Of a DNA stretch of 57,264 nucleotides, positions 18,884 to 28,981 are shown in pieces. The notes under the pieces are model-generated. The model made no database searches. It was not told where the DNA came from and was given only the letters and a program-made list of their open reading frames with translations. Source of the DNA: Bacillota bacterium (GTDB taxonomy: Bacteria; Bacillota_I; Bacilli_A; RF39; UBA660); assembly GCA_015059155.1 (NCBI GenBank), contig SVAX01000005.1, forward strand, positions 1 to 57,264, read 5' to 3'. The position numbers were made by a program, and so were the translations under genes. Each line of letters starts with the position of its first letter. The first letter of the stretch is position 1.

Positions 18884-19985
18884 TATAATCACCACCTTTT
18901 ATTATTATATCACAAATTCTATCAACATTGTCAAAAGATAAATCAGAGTATAACGGTAATGTTAAAACATTTTGTGAAATTTTCTCTGCTATTGGTGTAT
19001 TTAGCTTATACTTTTTATAACACTCAAAATTTGATGTAATTGGATAAAAATATTTTCTAGCAACAATACCATTTTGTTCTAAAATTAATGCAAGTTCATC
19101 CCTATTTAAACCATATTTTTCTTTATCAATAAAAATAGGAAAATATATATAATTTGAGGTTACATCTTGTTGTTTTTCCCAACAAGTAATACCATTTACA
19201 TCTTTCAATTTATCTTGATATCTTTCAACTACCCTTTTTCTTTTTTGTATTTCATCCTCTATATATTTTAAATTACATAATCCCATAGCTGCTTGAAATT
19301 CATTCATTTTACAATTCATGCCATCAACATTAGCTTCTTCTTGTGAAATAAATCCAAAATTTCTAAGACTCTGTATTTTCTTTTTAAGTTCACTATTCTT
19401 AAAAAGAACTGCTCCACCTTCTATTGTATGAAAAACTTTAGTAGCGTGAAAACTCATCATCGATATATCTCCAAAATTAGCAATCGTTTTACCTTTATAT
19501 TTGATTCCAAAAGCATGAGCTGAATCATAAATAACTTTTAAATTATATTTTTCAGCTATTCTTTCTATAGCTTCAACATCACAAACATTTCCATATACAT
19601 GCACAGCAACAATTGCAGAAGTCTTTTCTGTAATTAGTTTTTCAATTTCTTTAGGATCAATTGTACATGTTTGTGGATCAATATCGCAAAAAACAGGAGT
19701 TAATCCATTTTGCACTATTGCATTTGTAGTAGAAATAAATGTAAATGGGGTTGTGATTACTTCTCCTGTTAAATTTAAGCTTTTTATAGCACTATAAAGA
19801 GCCATATGCCCATTATTCATTAATACTACATTATTAATATCTAAATATTTTTCTAAATTAGTTTCTAGCAGATTATGTAAACTACCACAATTTGTTAGCC
19901 ATCTTGTTTCCCATAAAGGTTTTATTTTTTCTAAATATTCATCAAATGGTGGCATAGACGAGCTAGTAACATTTATTTTATTCAT
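18876..19985 (-). CDS. DegT/DnrJ-family sugar aminotransferase
   Basis: A PLP-dependent aminotransferase that adds an amino group to a keto-sugar nucleotide. The Schiff-base lysine is Lys183 in SFHATKVFHTIEGG, and PLP contacts are in YDSAHAFG and TTPFTFISTTNA. Located just before rfbA and rfbB, it probably aminates dTDP-4-keto-6-deoxyglucose at C4, giving a viosamine- or fucosamine-type sugar. With no 3,4-ketoisomerase seen, C4 is more likely than C3; this is inference. 369 residues, full length. Confidence 0.88.
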   Translation of the reverse strand: MNKINVTSSSMPPFDEYLEKIKPLWETRWLTNCGSLHNLLETNLEKYLDINNVVLMNNGHMALYSAIKSLNLTGEVITTPFTFISTTNAIVQNGLTPVFCDIDPQTCTIDPKEIEKLITEKTSAIVAVHVYGNVCDVEAIERIAEKYNLKVIYDSAHAFGIKYKGKTIANFGDISMMSFHATKVFHTIEGGAVLFKNSELKKKIQSLRNFGFISQEEANVDGMNCKMNEFQAAMGLCNLKYIEDEIQKRKRVVERYQDKLKDVNGITCWEKQQDVTSNYIYFPIFIDKEKYGLNRDELALILEQNGIVARKYFYPITSNFECYKKYKLNTPIAEKISQNVLTLPLYSDLSFDNVDRICDIIIKGGDYND

Positions 19986-19998
19986 ACTTCCTCCTTAA

Positions 19999-21264
19999 TT
20001 ATAAAAATTCAAACATATCTATATCAAATACAGGTATATTACAATTTTTACTAACATCTTCTCTTTCTTTAAAAGAATCATCAATAAATATTGATTCCTT
20101 ATCAGTTATATAAGAACTTTTTGGTCTATCCTTTTCAACATTTATTATTTTATCAAATATTTGTCCAATGCAATATTTTTTTAATGTATCAGTAATATCA
20201 TATTTATGTCTTGATAAAAGAATAATTTTTTTATTGCTATTTTTAGCTTTATATATATATGAAATAGCTTCAGGATTAACTTTATCATTGATAATTATTG
20301 TATCATCTAAATCTATGTAAACAGTATTATAATTAAAATTAAATTTAAATTTTCCAGATAAAGCTCTGTCGAATTCAATTTCATAATTATTTTTTATTAT
20401 TTTAGTATCAATCTCTAAAGCATTGTATAAACTTAGCAAAGCTAAATTTACTCCATAACCTCTTTGAAATTCCATTGTTCCAGCTATTCTAGTAGCTATT
20501 TCAAGTAAAACAAATTCTCCATTTTTTCTCCTTTTTAATTGGAAGAACCACGCTCCACTCATATCTATTTTTTCATTTATTAAATTAGCATATTTAATAA
20601 AATTTGGATCATTAAATCTTTTACAATTAACACTTATACCGTTAAGTATTCTATCTCTAATTCTTCCTTCACAATATAATAAATTACCTTTATAATCAGT
20701 AAAGCAATCTATAGTATATTCATCACCAGGAAGATATTCTAAGATTAACAGATCATCAGAAATATAATAATTATTTAATTCTTCTATTGTTTCAATTTTT
20801 TTTGTTCCCTTAGAACCTTGACCTACTGATGGCTTTAAAAATAGAGGTAAATCACATAATTTAACTTCTTCTTTATTATATATTTTAGGTATTGGTAAAA
20901 TATCATTGAAAAGATCATAAGTTTTCTTTTTACTACGACAAACATTACAGGCAAATTCACTCGATGTGACAATTTTCGCACTTATTTTATTAGAATTTTC
21001 AGATAACTTTAAAACTACAGAATCATGTGCTGGAACTATCAAATCTATTTTATGTTCTAATATAATTTGATTAATTTTATTTATAAATTCATCATCGTCT
21101 ACAAAAGGAATATTTTCTATATAATTTTGATACACAAATCTGCCATGATCGTTTACAGAACTACCACCATATAAGACAAAATCTTTATTTTTATTAATAG
21201 CTCGATAAACCTCTAATCCAATTTCAGATCCACAAGGAAAAACAAGAACATTATGTTTTTTCAT
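19999..21264 (-). CDS. ATP-grasp ligase fused to a HAD-like domain
   Basis: A 421-residue two-domain protein. The N-terminal 300 residues are an ATP-grasp enzyme resembling the carbamoyl-phosphate-synthase type, with a pre-grasp Rossmann-like part, FLKPSVGQGSKGTKKI for ATP binding, LEYLPGDEYTIDCF and VLLEIATRIAG. The last 110 residues carry HAD-type motifs: VYIDLDDT, LLSRHKYD and FIDDSFKERED. ATP-grasp enzymes join an acid to an amine or other nucleophile. In this operon it may acylate the 4-amino sugar, but the substrate is unknown. I start at the ATG at 21264; a GTG at 21273 is within the AGGTGAG ribosome binding site. Confidence 0.78.
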   Translation of the reverse strand: MKKHNVLVFPCGSEIGLEVYRAINKNKDFVLYGGSSVNDHGRFVYQNYIENIPFVDDDEFINKINQIILEHKIDLIVPAHDSVVLKLSENSNKISAKIVTSSEFACNVCRSKKKTYDLFNDILPIPKIYNKEEVKLCDLPLFLKPSVGQGSKGTKKIETIEELNNYYISDDLLILEYLPGDEYTIDCFTDYKGNLLYCEGRIRDRILNGISVNCKRFNDPNFIKYANLINEKIDMSGAWFFQLKRRKNGEFVLLEIATRIAGTMEFQRGYGVNLALLSLYNALEIDTKIIKNNYEIEFDRALSGKFKFNFNYNTVYIDLDDTIIINDKVNPEAISYIYKAKNSNKKIILLSRHKYDITDTLKKYCIGQIFDKIINVEKDRPKSSYITDKESIFIDDSFKEREDVSKNCNIPVFDIDMFEFL

Positions 21265-21274
21265 ATAACTCACC

Positions 21275-22723
21275 TCAAAATTTTAATTTATTCTTTAATA
21301 ATTTAATTAAGTAATCAAATGATTCTAATTTAAATAATCTTATTAAAACAAAATATATAAAAGCTCCTACAGATACTTGCATAATCAATAATAAATAATT
21401 GTTTATATTTATAAATTTTAATGAATAAACAACTATAAACATAAAAAGACTTATAAAAAGATTTGGAAAAATATCTTTAAGCTGTTCAAAATAATTATAA
21501 TTTAATAACTTTCTATTTGGATATGCATTAATAAAAGTTGATAAAAATGCAACTCCTACTTGACCTAAAGTCATTACGAAAACTCCATATGGAAGTGTTA
21601 AAATAAGTGTTATAATACCAATAAATTTCTTTATTACTTCAAGTTTTAAATAGCACCCACTTTTACCAAGTGCTTTAATTGCTTGCAAATTAGCTGAATT
21701 AATTGGATATAATGCATAAACTACGCATAATAATTGCATATATGGAACGCAGCCTAACCATTTATCAGTTAGAAGAATTTCTACAACTACCTCAGAAACA
21801 GCTGCTAAACCAAACATCATAGGAAATAACAACAAACTACTTGTCAAAATAGATCTTCTTACCATTTTTTTTATTTTAAGTTTATTATCTTGTTCTTTAG
21901 AATAAGCAGGTAACATAACAGAAGAAATGGTTCCATCTACATTAACAGCTATCAACTTAGGAAATTGCTCCCCTTTGTTGTAATTTCCGAGTGTTTGGCT
22001 AGTATAAAATTTTCCTATTACCAAATTATATATATTAGTGTATACAGTATCTAAAAGAGCAGAACACAAAATTTTCCAACCATATGAGAATAGACTCTTA
22101 ACTCTTTTAAACGAAAATTTCAAACTAGGTTTCCAACCTGATGTAAACCATAAAATTACAGTTGTTGCTAAAGCATTAGATAATTGCTGCCACACTAATG
22201 CCCAAGCGCCATAACCTAGATAAGCCAAAACTATTCCAGTTGTTCCAGAAACTATAATAGCACCTAAACTACTTAAAAATAGTTTTTTAAATTTCATATC
22301 ATTTGAAATTTTGGCGTTTTGAACTGAATTTATTGCTCCGAGGAATAACGTTAATGAAATTACCCTAAGTATACTTGATATCTCGGACATATTATAAAAT
22401 TTAGCTATATATGGTGCAGATACAAAAAGTATTATATAACATATAGTTGCCACAACAAAACTTACATAAAATACCGAAGAAAAATCAGTTTCATCAGCAT
22501 TCTTTTTTTGTATAAGAGCAGTACTAAAACCAGATTGTATAAAAACATTCGCTATAGCTGTAAATACAAGAATCATAGAAACTACACCATAATCACTAGG
22601 CAATAATTTTCTAGCAAGTATTATAGATACGATAAATTGGATCCCTTGGGTCCCAATTCTTTCCATAAATTTCCAAATTAATGAAGAAATAACAGTACTT
22701 CGTAAATTTTCATTATTTTTCAT
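21275..22723 (-). CDS. Polysaccharide flippase, Wzx/MOP family
   Basis: A 482-residue integral membrane protein with about 12-14 transmembrane segments. The start SSLIWKFMERIGTQGIQFIVSIILARKLLPSDYGVVSMI is typical of the WzxC/oligosaccharide flippase branch. It should carry lipid-linked repeat units from the inner to the outer face of the membrane, where the Wzy-like protein encoded at 24241-27861 would polymerise them. It lies one base upstream of the ATP-grasp/HAD gene's longer reading and has AGGTGAA before its ATG. Confidence 0.93.
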   Translation of the reverse strand: MKNNENLRSTVISSLIWKFMERIGTQGIQFIVSIILARKLLPSDYGVVSMILVFTAIANVFIQSGFSTALIQKKNADETDFSSVFYVSFVVATICYIILFVSAPYIAKFYNMSEISSILRVISLTLFLGAINSVQNAKISNDMKFKKLFLSSLGAIIVSGTTGIVLAYLGYGAWALVWQQLSNALATTVILWFTSGWKPSLKFSFKRVKSLFSYGWKILCSALLDTVYTNIYNLVIGKFYTSQTLGNYNKGEQFPKLIAVNVDGTISSVMLPAYSKEQDNKLKIKKMVRRSILTSSLLLFPMMFGLAAVSEVVVEILLTDKWLGCVPYMQLLCVVYALYPINSANLQAIKALGKSGCYLKLEVIKKFIGIITLILTLPYGVFVMTLGQVGVAFLSTFINAYPNRKLLNYNYFEQLKDIFPNLFISLFMFIVVYSLKFININNYLLLIMQVSVGAFIYFVLIRLFKLESFDYLIKLLKNKLKF

Positions 22724-22727
22724 ATAT

Positions 22728-23675
22728 TCACCTACCTATCATTTTTAAATAAATATTATATATAAATTTTATTTTTTTGATTTTTAACTTTAATCTTTTT
22801 TTGAAAGATAATTTTTTATATAACGAATTATACTTCTTTTTATATAATTCATCAAAATTATTAGTTTTTAAGTAGTAATTAAATTCTTTAAGTAAAATTC
22901 TAGATTTTACTAATTCATCATATTTATAATTTGTTTTTTGATTAAACATATTATAAATATTCATTTCCATTTCATGATTTTTTTCTAATTTATCAACATC
23001 TTTTTTTTCTTGTAAAGACCAAGAACCTTTTGATTCAGTACGATAAAATGACATAACTTTATCTATATGGTAACAATTTCCAAGAGATAATAGGTGTAAT
23101 TTTAATGGTAAATCACCAACAGTAGCGCAATGAAAATAATCAGGCAAATTAATAATATCTTTTTTTCTAAACATCATAGATGATGTATGCATACTTTTAG
23201 AATTATTTAAAAACATTTTAATATTTACAATCCCATCAGGATATGCAGAAATATTTTCAATATATTCTCCGTTATCATTTACAATTTTTGTATCATGTGT
23301 ACATAGTGAAATCTCAGAATTTTTATCTAAAATTTTAGCTTGTTCCATTAACTTATCTTTATCTAAAAAGCCATCATCACCATCACATAAAGCAATATAT
23401 TCCCCTCTTGCTTTTCCAAAACAAAATTCTAATATTGAGTTTGGTTTTTTACTATATTGGTTTTCTTTTTGTAGTATAGGAATAATTAAATTTGGATATT
23501 TTTTTGCATATTCCTTTATTATTTTAACAGTATTATCGTTAGAAGCATCGTCATGAATTATTATTTCATAATTAAAAGTTGTTTTTTGATTTACAAATGA
23601 ATCTAATGCTTGTTTTATATATTCTTGTTGATTATATGTAACACAACAAATGCTTACTTTAATTTCATCATTCAT
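22728..23675 (-). CDS. Family 2 glycosyltransferase
   Basis: A GT-A fold transferase of 315 residues. The N-terminal domain has VSICCVTYNQQEYIKQALDSF, the metal/nucleotide motif IHDDASNDNT at about 40-49 and LCDGDDGFLDKD at about 97-108. The C-terminal 80 residues are basic and hydrophobic and may contact the membrane. It is expected to add one sugar to the growing lipid-linked repeat. Donor and acceptor cannot be read from sequence. Confidence 0.9.
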   Translation of the reverse strand: MNDEIKVSICCVTYNQQEYIKQALDSFVNQKTTFNYEIIIHDDASNDNTVKIIKEYAKKYPNLIIPILQKENQYSKKPNSILEFCFGKARGEYIALCDGDDGFLDKDKLMEQAKILDKNSEISLCTHDTKIVNDNGEYIENISAYPDGIVNIKMFLNNSKSMHTSSMMFRKKDIINLPDYFHCATVGDLPLKLHLLSLGNCYHIDKVMSFYRTESKGSWSLQEKKDVDKLEKNHEMEMNIYNMFNQKTNYKYDELVKSRILLKEFNYYLKTNNFDELYKKKYNSLYKKLSFKKRLKLKIKKIKFIYNIYLKMIGR

Positions 23676-23737
23676 ACTTAAACCCTTCTTTATTTTTATA
23701 CATATAACATTTTATAAATATTGTTATATATAATTTA

Positions 23738-24202
23738 TTAATATATTCCACCAAAGTATTTTGCCTTAGGATAAAATTTTAACATTGATTCCCATTGAAC
23801 AATAAATATTGTAGAAATCGGATAAACTAATCTCCCTGACAATGTTGGGCTTGTCCTTTTTGCAAAACTTTCAATAAATATAATTTTTTTACCAAATAAT
23901 TTTCCAATATAACACATTGGTACTGAAGTATGTGCACCTGTTGTAACTATAACATCAGGGCGATATTTGATAAATAAATAAATTGACTTAAATACATTGC
24001 TTAAAAATATGAAAATATATTTAAACAAATATTGTCTCGAACCATATAATAAATATCCCATATTATATTTTTCAATCATGTTCTTAGTAACAGAAGTCTT
24101 TTCTGTTACTAAGACATAATCATAATTTTTAAATATAGAGCTTAACTCTAACAACTGTGTTAAGTGACCTCCAACACTACTTATAAACATAACTTTTTTC
24201 AT
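23738..24202 (-). CDS. Alg14/PssD-like glycosyltransferase membrane half
   Basis: This 154-residue protein is the membrane-anchoring partner of an Alg13-like transferase, as in streptococcal Cps14F. It shows the SSVGGHLTQLLEL motif near the N-terminus, a membrane-associated helix at about 53-72, and DVIVTTGAHTSVPMCYIGKLFGKKIIFIESFAK. The catalytic half is at 16507-16971. The ATG at 24202 has a GAGGT ribosome binding site; a TTG one codon upstream is less likely. Confidence 0.87.
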   Translation of the reverse strand: MKKVMFISSVGGHLTQLLELSSIFKNYDYVLVTEKTSVTKNMIEKYNMGYLLYGSRQYLFKYIFIFLSNVFKSIYLFIKYRPDVIVTTGAHTSVPMCYIGKLFGKKIIFIESFAKRTSPTLSGRLVYPISTIFIVQWESMLKFYPKAKYFGGIY

Positions 24203-24240
24203 CAATTAACCTCATTACTATATTAAATTTTTGTTTTCTA

Positions 24241-27200
24241 CTAAATATTATAAACTTCATCAACTAAATTTTCAATATTTTTATTAAATTCTATATAATC
24301 AAAGTCTTTTTGAATATTATAACCATTTTCTAAAAAATCCTTCATCCCATAGTAAATAGATTCATCGTCATTTTTAACAACAATACCATATTTATTTTCG
24401 ATATCCTTTTTTGCATCACTAACATTTGTAGTAATAATTGGTTTATTTAATATCATTGATTCTATAAAAACTACTGGATAACCTTCTCTAGCAGAAGATA
24501 AAACAAATGCTGATGAATGATTTAAATATTTATAAGGATTTTTTTTCTTCCCAAGCAAATGAATATTTTTTATTTTCAAATCTTTTATTTTACTTTCATA
24601 TAATTTATGATCTTCTCCATCACCAACAAATATTACCTCAAATTTATAACCTTCTTTATTAAGTTTATTAGTAGCATCTATAATTCTTGTTAATCTTTTA
24701 TATTGTTCATAATGTCTAGCAACATTAATAAAATATATTTTATTCTTTTTAAATTTAAAGTCAGTTACTTTTTCTTTAGAATTTTCTAAAATTTTATCTC
24801 CATCAATAATATTATTAATGACATATATATTATTTTTTCTATTTATAAGCTTAACTAATGCATCTTTTCCGTTTTCTGATACACATATAATTTTTTTAAA
24901 CTTTTCATATTTACATTTTTTTAGTCGTTTTTTTAATATTTTTTTATCAATCGCTTCTTTTAAATTACCATGGATATAAACAATATTATTTTCACTACTC
25001 ATCCTTGTTAATGTATTTAAAATAGGATGTTGATACGAATATGAGATTGCTATATCATAACTATTGAAAATTTGATAAATATATCTAAAAATTAAATTTA
25101 TACTGGCTACTAACTTACCAAATATATTCCACTTTATAGGACAAGCTATTATTAATTTTATATTTTTAGGAAGTAAATCAATATAATTCATTTCACCTTT
25201 ATATGTTAAATATAAAGTCAAATTATATTTTTCATTTAATTTTGCGTAATTAATTAAATTTACAAGTGATTTTTCCATACCACCATAAGATAATTTCGGC
25301 ATATAAATTATCATACTTTTCTTTTTATGTGTTAGCTTTTGTAAACCATCAAAATATGATTTCTTATTTCCATCAAAAGATTTTAACACTTCTTTATAAT
25401 CATTATAAATTTCAGGATTATTTATATATTTATTCATACCATCAACTAATCCATCAATAGAATCATCAACTAATAAACCTAATTTGCCATTTTGTAAAGC
25501 TTCGTTTGTTCCAGTAACATTCGTTCCAATACATAATTTTTCCAAACAAATAGCCTCATTTATTACTCTAGGAAATCCCTCATATAAGGAAGAACTAATT
25601 AAACAAGAACAATTTTTCATATAAGGATATGGATTTTTTTGAATACCATGTAATATTACCTTATCATTTAATCCTTTTTTGTTTATCATAGTTAATATTT
25701 CTTCGCCTTCTGGTGTATCATATTTTCCTAAAAAATGCAGTAATATATTATCGTTATTTTTACAAACCCTACTAAATGCCTCAATTAATCTATCATAACT
25801 TTTTTGTTTATTAAATCTTCCTACAGCTAAAAAATTAATTTTATTTTTATCAAACTTATAATCAATTTTTTCTTTCGCTTTTTCTTTTATATCCTCGCAA
25901 TTAAAATAAGTATATATTGTTTTTGTTTTTTCTTTACAAAATGGATATTTTTCTAAAAATTCTTTTGTTGTAAGATCTGAAACAGTATAAATACTATCCA
26001 TTTTTTTATAAGCATTTTTTACCAAATATTCACCCCATGGTAATTTACTTGCTTTTAATTTATGATTTTTTAACCCCACTCTAATAGATGCAATTTTTAC
26101 TGATTCCTTATTATTGCTTGCAGCTATAAAAACAGCAGGATAACCTTCAAGATAAGCTATTTCATTTTTATAGTTGTTTTTGATTGTATTCCTATAAACA
26201 AACCTTATAAAAGGTCCACCAAGAAAATAAAATAAATAATATATTTTTGTTTTTATTTTATTATAGTCTTTATTTAATATTTCATAAACATTTACATTAT
26301 CATTTAATTTAGATAATAATGGGCCTCGCTTTCTTAATAAAACAATATCAACCGATTTTCCTTGACTTGCTAATTCATTTACAACATCGATCATACCAAC
26401 TTCTGCTCCACCAATATTTAAATCATTAATCATAAATAAATAGTCTTTTTCTTTTTTATTGGTGCCAGTTGACCTAAAAATTTCATTTGATAAAACCAAT
26501 AATAACATAAAATAAAATACTGTTTGAGCGAATTGCATAGTATATCCAACATAATAAATTATAAATACTCCTAAAAGAAAACCCACTCCTAAAATCATTT
26601 TGCTGTTTGTTAATTTTTTTAAATTAATTAAACATTTGAAACCATTTAAAACAACAAAACCAATCGGTATTAAAATAATTAATATAAATCCCACGATCCC
26701 ATAGCAATAAAAAATTGTATGTATATCAGTTTCAACCCATGTACAAATAGGCATAACATCATGTCCATAACCTAAAATTTTGTCGCTTGTTGGGCTAATT
26801 TTCCATAAATATCTATTCAAAGTTTTTTGAAGCGTCCTGTTATCAAATACCGAAGAATCTATATCATAATACTTTATTAAAGAATATAACATCCTATCCT
26901 CAAAATTATATAACTTTAATCCATTTTGTTCAACATCTTTATATTTATTTTTTATATCATCATCTTTTAAATTATCCTTTATAAAACTTACTCCGGTTTG
27001 ATCACTTTCTGATATTCCTAATTGTGTTTTAAAGTTATCATATCCAAAAGTAAATTTAAAAGTAAATAATAAAACTAAAGATAAACATATAAAAAATATG
27101 GTTTGGGTATTGATCTTTTTATTAATAATACTATTAATAACTTGAAGACAAGTATAGCATAATATTATAGCTAAAACTGCAAATAAAGGTGCTTTTGTTC

Positions 27201-27861
27201 CAACTAAATAAAAAGCAGGAACAATAACACTGATAATAATTAAATATTTATACCATTTCTTAATATAATTTTTTTCAAATAAAGCATATATAATTATTGG
27301 TAAACTATACACTATAGAATGTCCAACATAATGTGCTGAAACAGACCAACCCTTCCATCCTTGTTTACCTATCGAATATATATATGTTTTTGGAGATGTT
27401 TTAGTCAAAATAGAAATAAAATACAATGTTATCATAATTAGAATAGCATATACTACAGAAAGCAATATCTTTTTTTTCTCTTCTTTGTCTAATATTTTAA
27501 AAATTAAATAAAAATTAATAAACTGTAATATAAAATATCCATAATTACACAAATACCTTATTTCATTACCCATACTTCCATATGATAAATAAAAAAAGTT
27601 GTCTTTAATATTTATTAAATGAAATATACAATACACAGCATATATTACTAGATAGCCAAACGTAATTTTTTTCTGCCTATCTGTAACTTTAAAATTAAAC
27701 AACAACATAATATATATAGATACTGCAACTAAAGGCCTAATAAAAGAAATAAAAGGCAAATTAACATTTAAAACATTGTTTAATAAATAAACAAATATAT
27801 CAAATAAAGGTTGTGTAATTATAAATGCAGTTAAAATTGTAATAAGTGTCTTATTTTTCAT
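24241..27861 (-). CDS. O-antigen-polymerase-like protein fused to two GT4 glycosyltransferases
   Basis: A single uninterrupted frame encodes 1206 residues in three parts. Residues 1 to about 465 are a multi-pass membrane region with a large loop (about 265-380), as in Wzy/O-antigen ligase proteins. Residues about 470-840 are a GT-B fold GT4 enzyme (NDLNIGGAEVGMI; EGFPRVINEA). Residues about 845-1206 are a second GT4 enzyme (MPKLSYGGMEKSLVN; EGYPVVFIES). Wzy proteins usually stand alone at about 400-450 residues, so polymerisation and two transfer steps may be tethered here. Codon use is uniform across the junctions, near bases 26451 and 25326. Assembly-made fusion cannot be excluded but is unlikely, since each part is complete and in frame. 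Confidence 0.85.
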   Translation of the reverse strand: MKNKTLITILTAFIITQPLFDIFVYLLNNVLNVNLPFISFIRPLVAVSIYIMLLFNFKVTDRQKKITFGYLVIYAVYCIFHLINIKDNFFYLSYGSMGNEIRYLCNYGYFILQFINFYLIFKILDKEEKKKILLSVVYAILIMITLYFISILTKTSPKTYIYSIGKQGWKGWSVSAHYVGHSIVYSLPIIIYALFEKNYIKKWYKYLIIISVIVPAFYLVGTKAPLFAVLAIILCYTCLQVINSIINKKINTQTIFFICLSLVLLFTFKFTFGYDNFKTQLGISESDQTGVSFIKDNLKDDDIKNKYKDVEQNGLKLYNFEDRMLYSLIKYYDIDSSVFDNRTLQKTLNRYLWKISPTSDKILGYGHDVMPICTWVETDIHTIFYCYGIVGFILIILIPIGFVVLNGFKCLINLKKLTNSKMILGVGFLLGVFIIYYVGYTMQFAQTVFYFMLLLVLSNEIFRSTGTNKKEKDYLFMINDLNIGGAEVGMIDVVNELASQGKSVDIVLLRKRGPLLSKLNDNVNVYEILNKDYNKIKTKIYYLFYFLGGPFIRFVYRNTIKNNYKNEIAYLEGYPAVFIAASNNKESVKIASIRVGLKNHKLKASKLPWGEYLVKNAYKKMDSIYTVSDLTTKEFLEKYPFCKEKTKTIYTYFNCEDIKEKAKEKIDYKFDKNKINFLAVGRFNKQKSYDRLIEAFSRVCKNNDNILLHFLGKYDTPEGEEILTMINKKGLNDKVILHGIQKNPYPYMKNCSCLISSSLYEGFPRVINEAICLEKLCIGTNVTGTNEALQNGKLGLLVDDSIDGLVDGMNKYINNPEIYNDYKEVLKSFDGNKKSYFDGLQKLTHKKKSMIIYMPKLSYGGMEKSLVNLINYAKLNEKYNLTLYLTYKGEMNYIDLLPKNIKLIIACPIKWNIFGKLVASINLIFRYIYQIFNSYDIAISYSYQHPILNTLTRMSSENNIVYIHGNLKEAIDKKILKKRLKKCKYEKFKKIICVSENGKDALVKLINRKNNIYVINNIIDGDKILENSKEKVTDFKFKKNKIYFINVARHYEQYKRLTRIIDATNKLNKEGYKFEVIFVGDGEDHKLYESKIKDLKIKNIHLLGKKKNPYKYLNHSSAFVLSSAREGYPVVFIESMILNKPIITTNVSDAKKDIENKYGIVVKNDDESIYYGMKDFLENGYNIQKDFDYIEFNKNIENLVDEVYNI

Positions 27862-27871
27862 AAAATTACCT

Positions 27872-28981
27872 CTATTCTTCTAATAATTTTTTTATTTTTT
27901 CTAAATTTATTTTATTTGTTTTTATCCAATTACATTCATTTTTATTATTTTTAGGTTTGTTTTTTAACCATTCATCTATCGCAAATTCAATAGCGCTATC
28001 TTCGTTTGGAAAAATTATTTTATTTTCATAATCACCCAAGATTTCTTCAACACCAGAAACTAAAGATGCGATAATACTTTTATTAAGTACTAAAGCTTCA
28101 ATTAAAACAGTTGGATAAGCTTCAGTTCTAGAGCTTAAAAGAAAAACATCTGCAGCCTTAATATACGGATAAGGATTCTTTTTTAAGCCTAATAGTTTAA
28201 CATTATTAATATTATCTGTGATTATTTGTTTATTTAATTCTTCTTTAAGTGGTCCATCTCCAATAATATTAAACTCAATTTTATCTTCATATTTTTTTGC
28301 AACATTTATTATTCTATCAAAAGCTTTTTCTTCCGATAATCTTCCAACAGAAATTATATTTATTTTTTCATTATTAAAACTTATTTTTTCTAATGATGAT
28401 TTATCAATTATCTTATTTACATCTATGTAATTGTATAAAACCCTCGTTTTAGCATTAGCTTCTGGATATATTTTTTCAAATGCATCCAAACTAGCTTGAC
28501 TAACACAAACAATATGATTATATGAATTACATATATTTAAATATCTTAAATAACCTTTTTCATCAATTTGGGAAATATCAGCATGAATCCAAGAAATTTT
28601 AATACTTTCTTTGTTAGGACTCCTACTTACTATTTCCGAAGGTATCCCTGCTAAATAAGCTATTTCTTTATCATATTTTTCATTTAATGTCTTTTTATAT
28701 ATTTTTTTTACATACCATTTTTGAAATCCTAAATAACGATAGATTAAGCTTAATTTTATTTTATTATATAAAAATTCTATTTTATTTTTGCAAAAACTTT
28801 TATCTTTTGTAAGATATTTTATTTTAACTTTGGGATTTATTAAATCTAATAATTCTCCTTTTTTTTCTATTAATAAGACTGTAATATCAAAATTTTTATA
28901 TATATTATTTATTAAATCTATCATTACGGTTTCAGCGCCGCCTACTTGTAAACTTCCTATCACAAATAGTAATTTTTTCAT
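27872..28981 (-). CDS. Family 4 glycosyltransferase
   Basis: A GT-B fold retaining glycosyltransferase of 369 residues. The N-terminal acceptor domain starts VIGSLQVGGAETVMIDL. The C-terminal donor domain has NIISVGRLSEEKAFDRII, IIGDGPLKEEL and LLSSRTEAYPTVLIEALV, with the Glu-x7-Glu motif of the family. It resembles the first GT4 domain of the downstream fusion, which suggests duplication within the operon. Its ATG overlaps the stop of the upstream ATP-grasp gene by four bases. Confidence 0.92.
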   Translation of the reverse strand: MKKLLFVIGSLQVGGAETVMIDLINNIYKNFDITVLLIEKKGELLDLINPKVKIKYLTKDKSFCKNKIEFLYNKIKLSLIYRYLGFQKWYVKKIYKKTLNEKYDKEIAYLAGIPSEIVSRSPNKESIKISWIHADISQIDEKGYLRYLNICNSYNHIVCVSQASLDAFEKIYPEANAKTRVLYNYIDVNKIIDKSSLEKISFNNEKINIISVGRLSEEKAFDRIINVAKKYEDKIEFNIIGDGPLKEELNKQIITDNINNVKLLGLKKNPYPYIKAADVFLLSSRTEAYPTVLIEALVLNKSIIASLVSGVEEILGDYENKIIFPNEDSAIEFAIDEWLKNKPKNNKNECNWIKTNKINLEKIKKLLEE

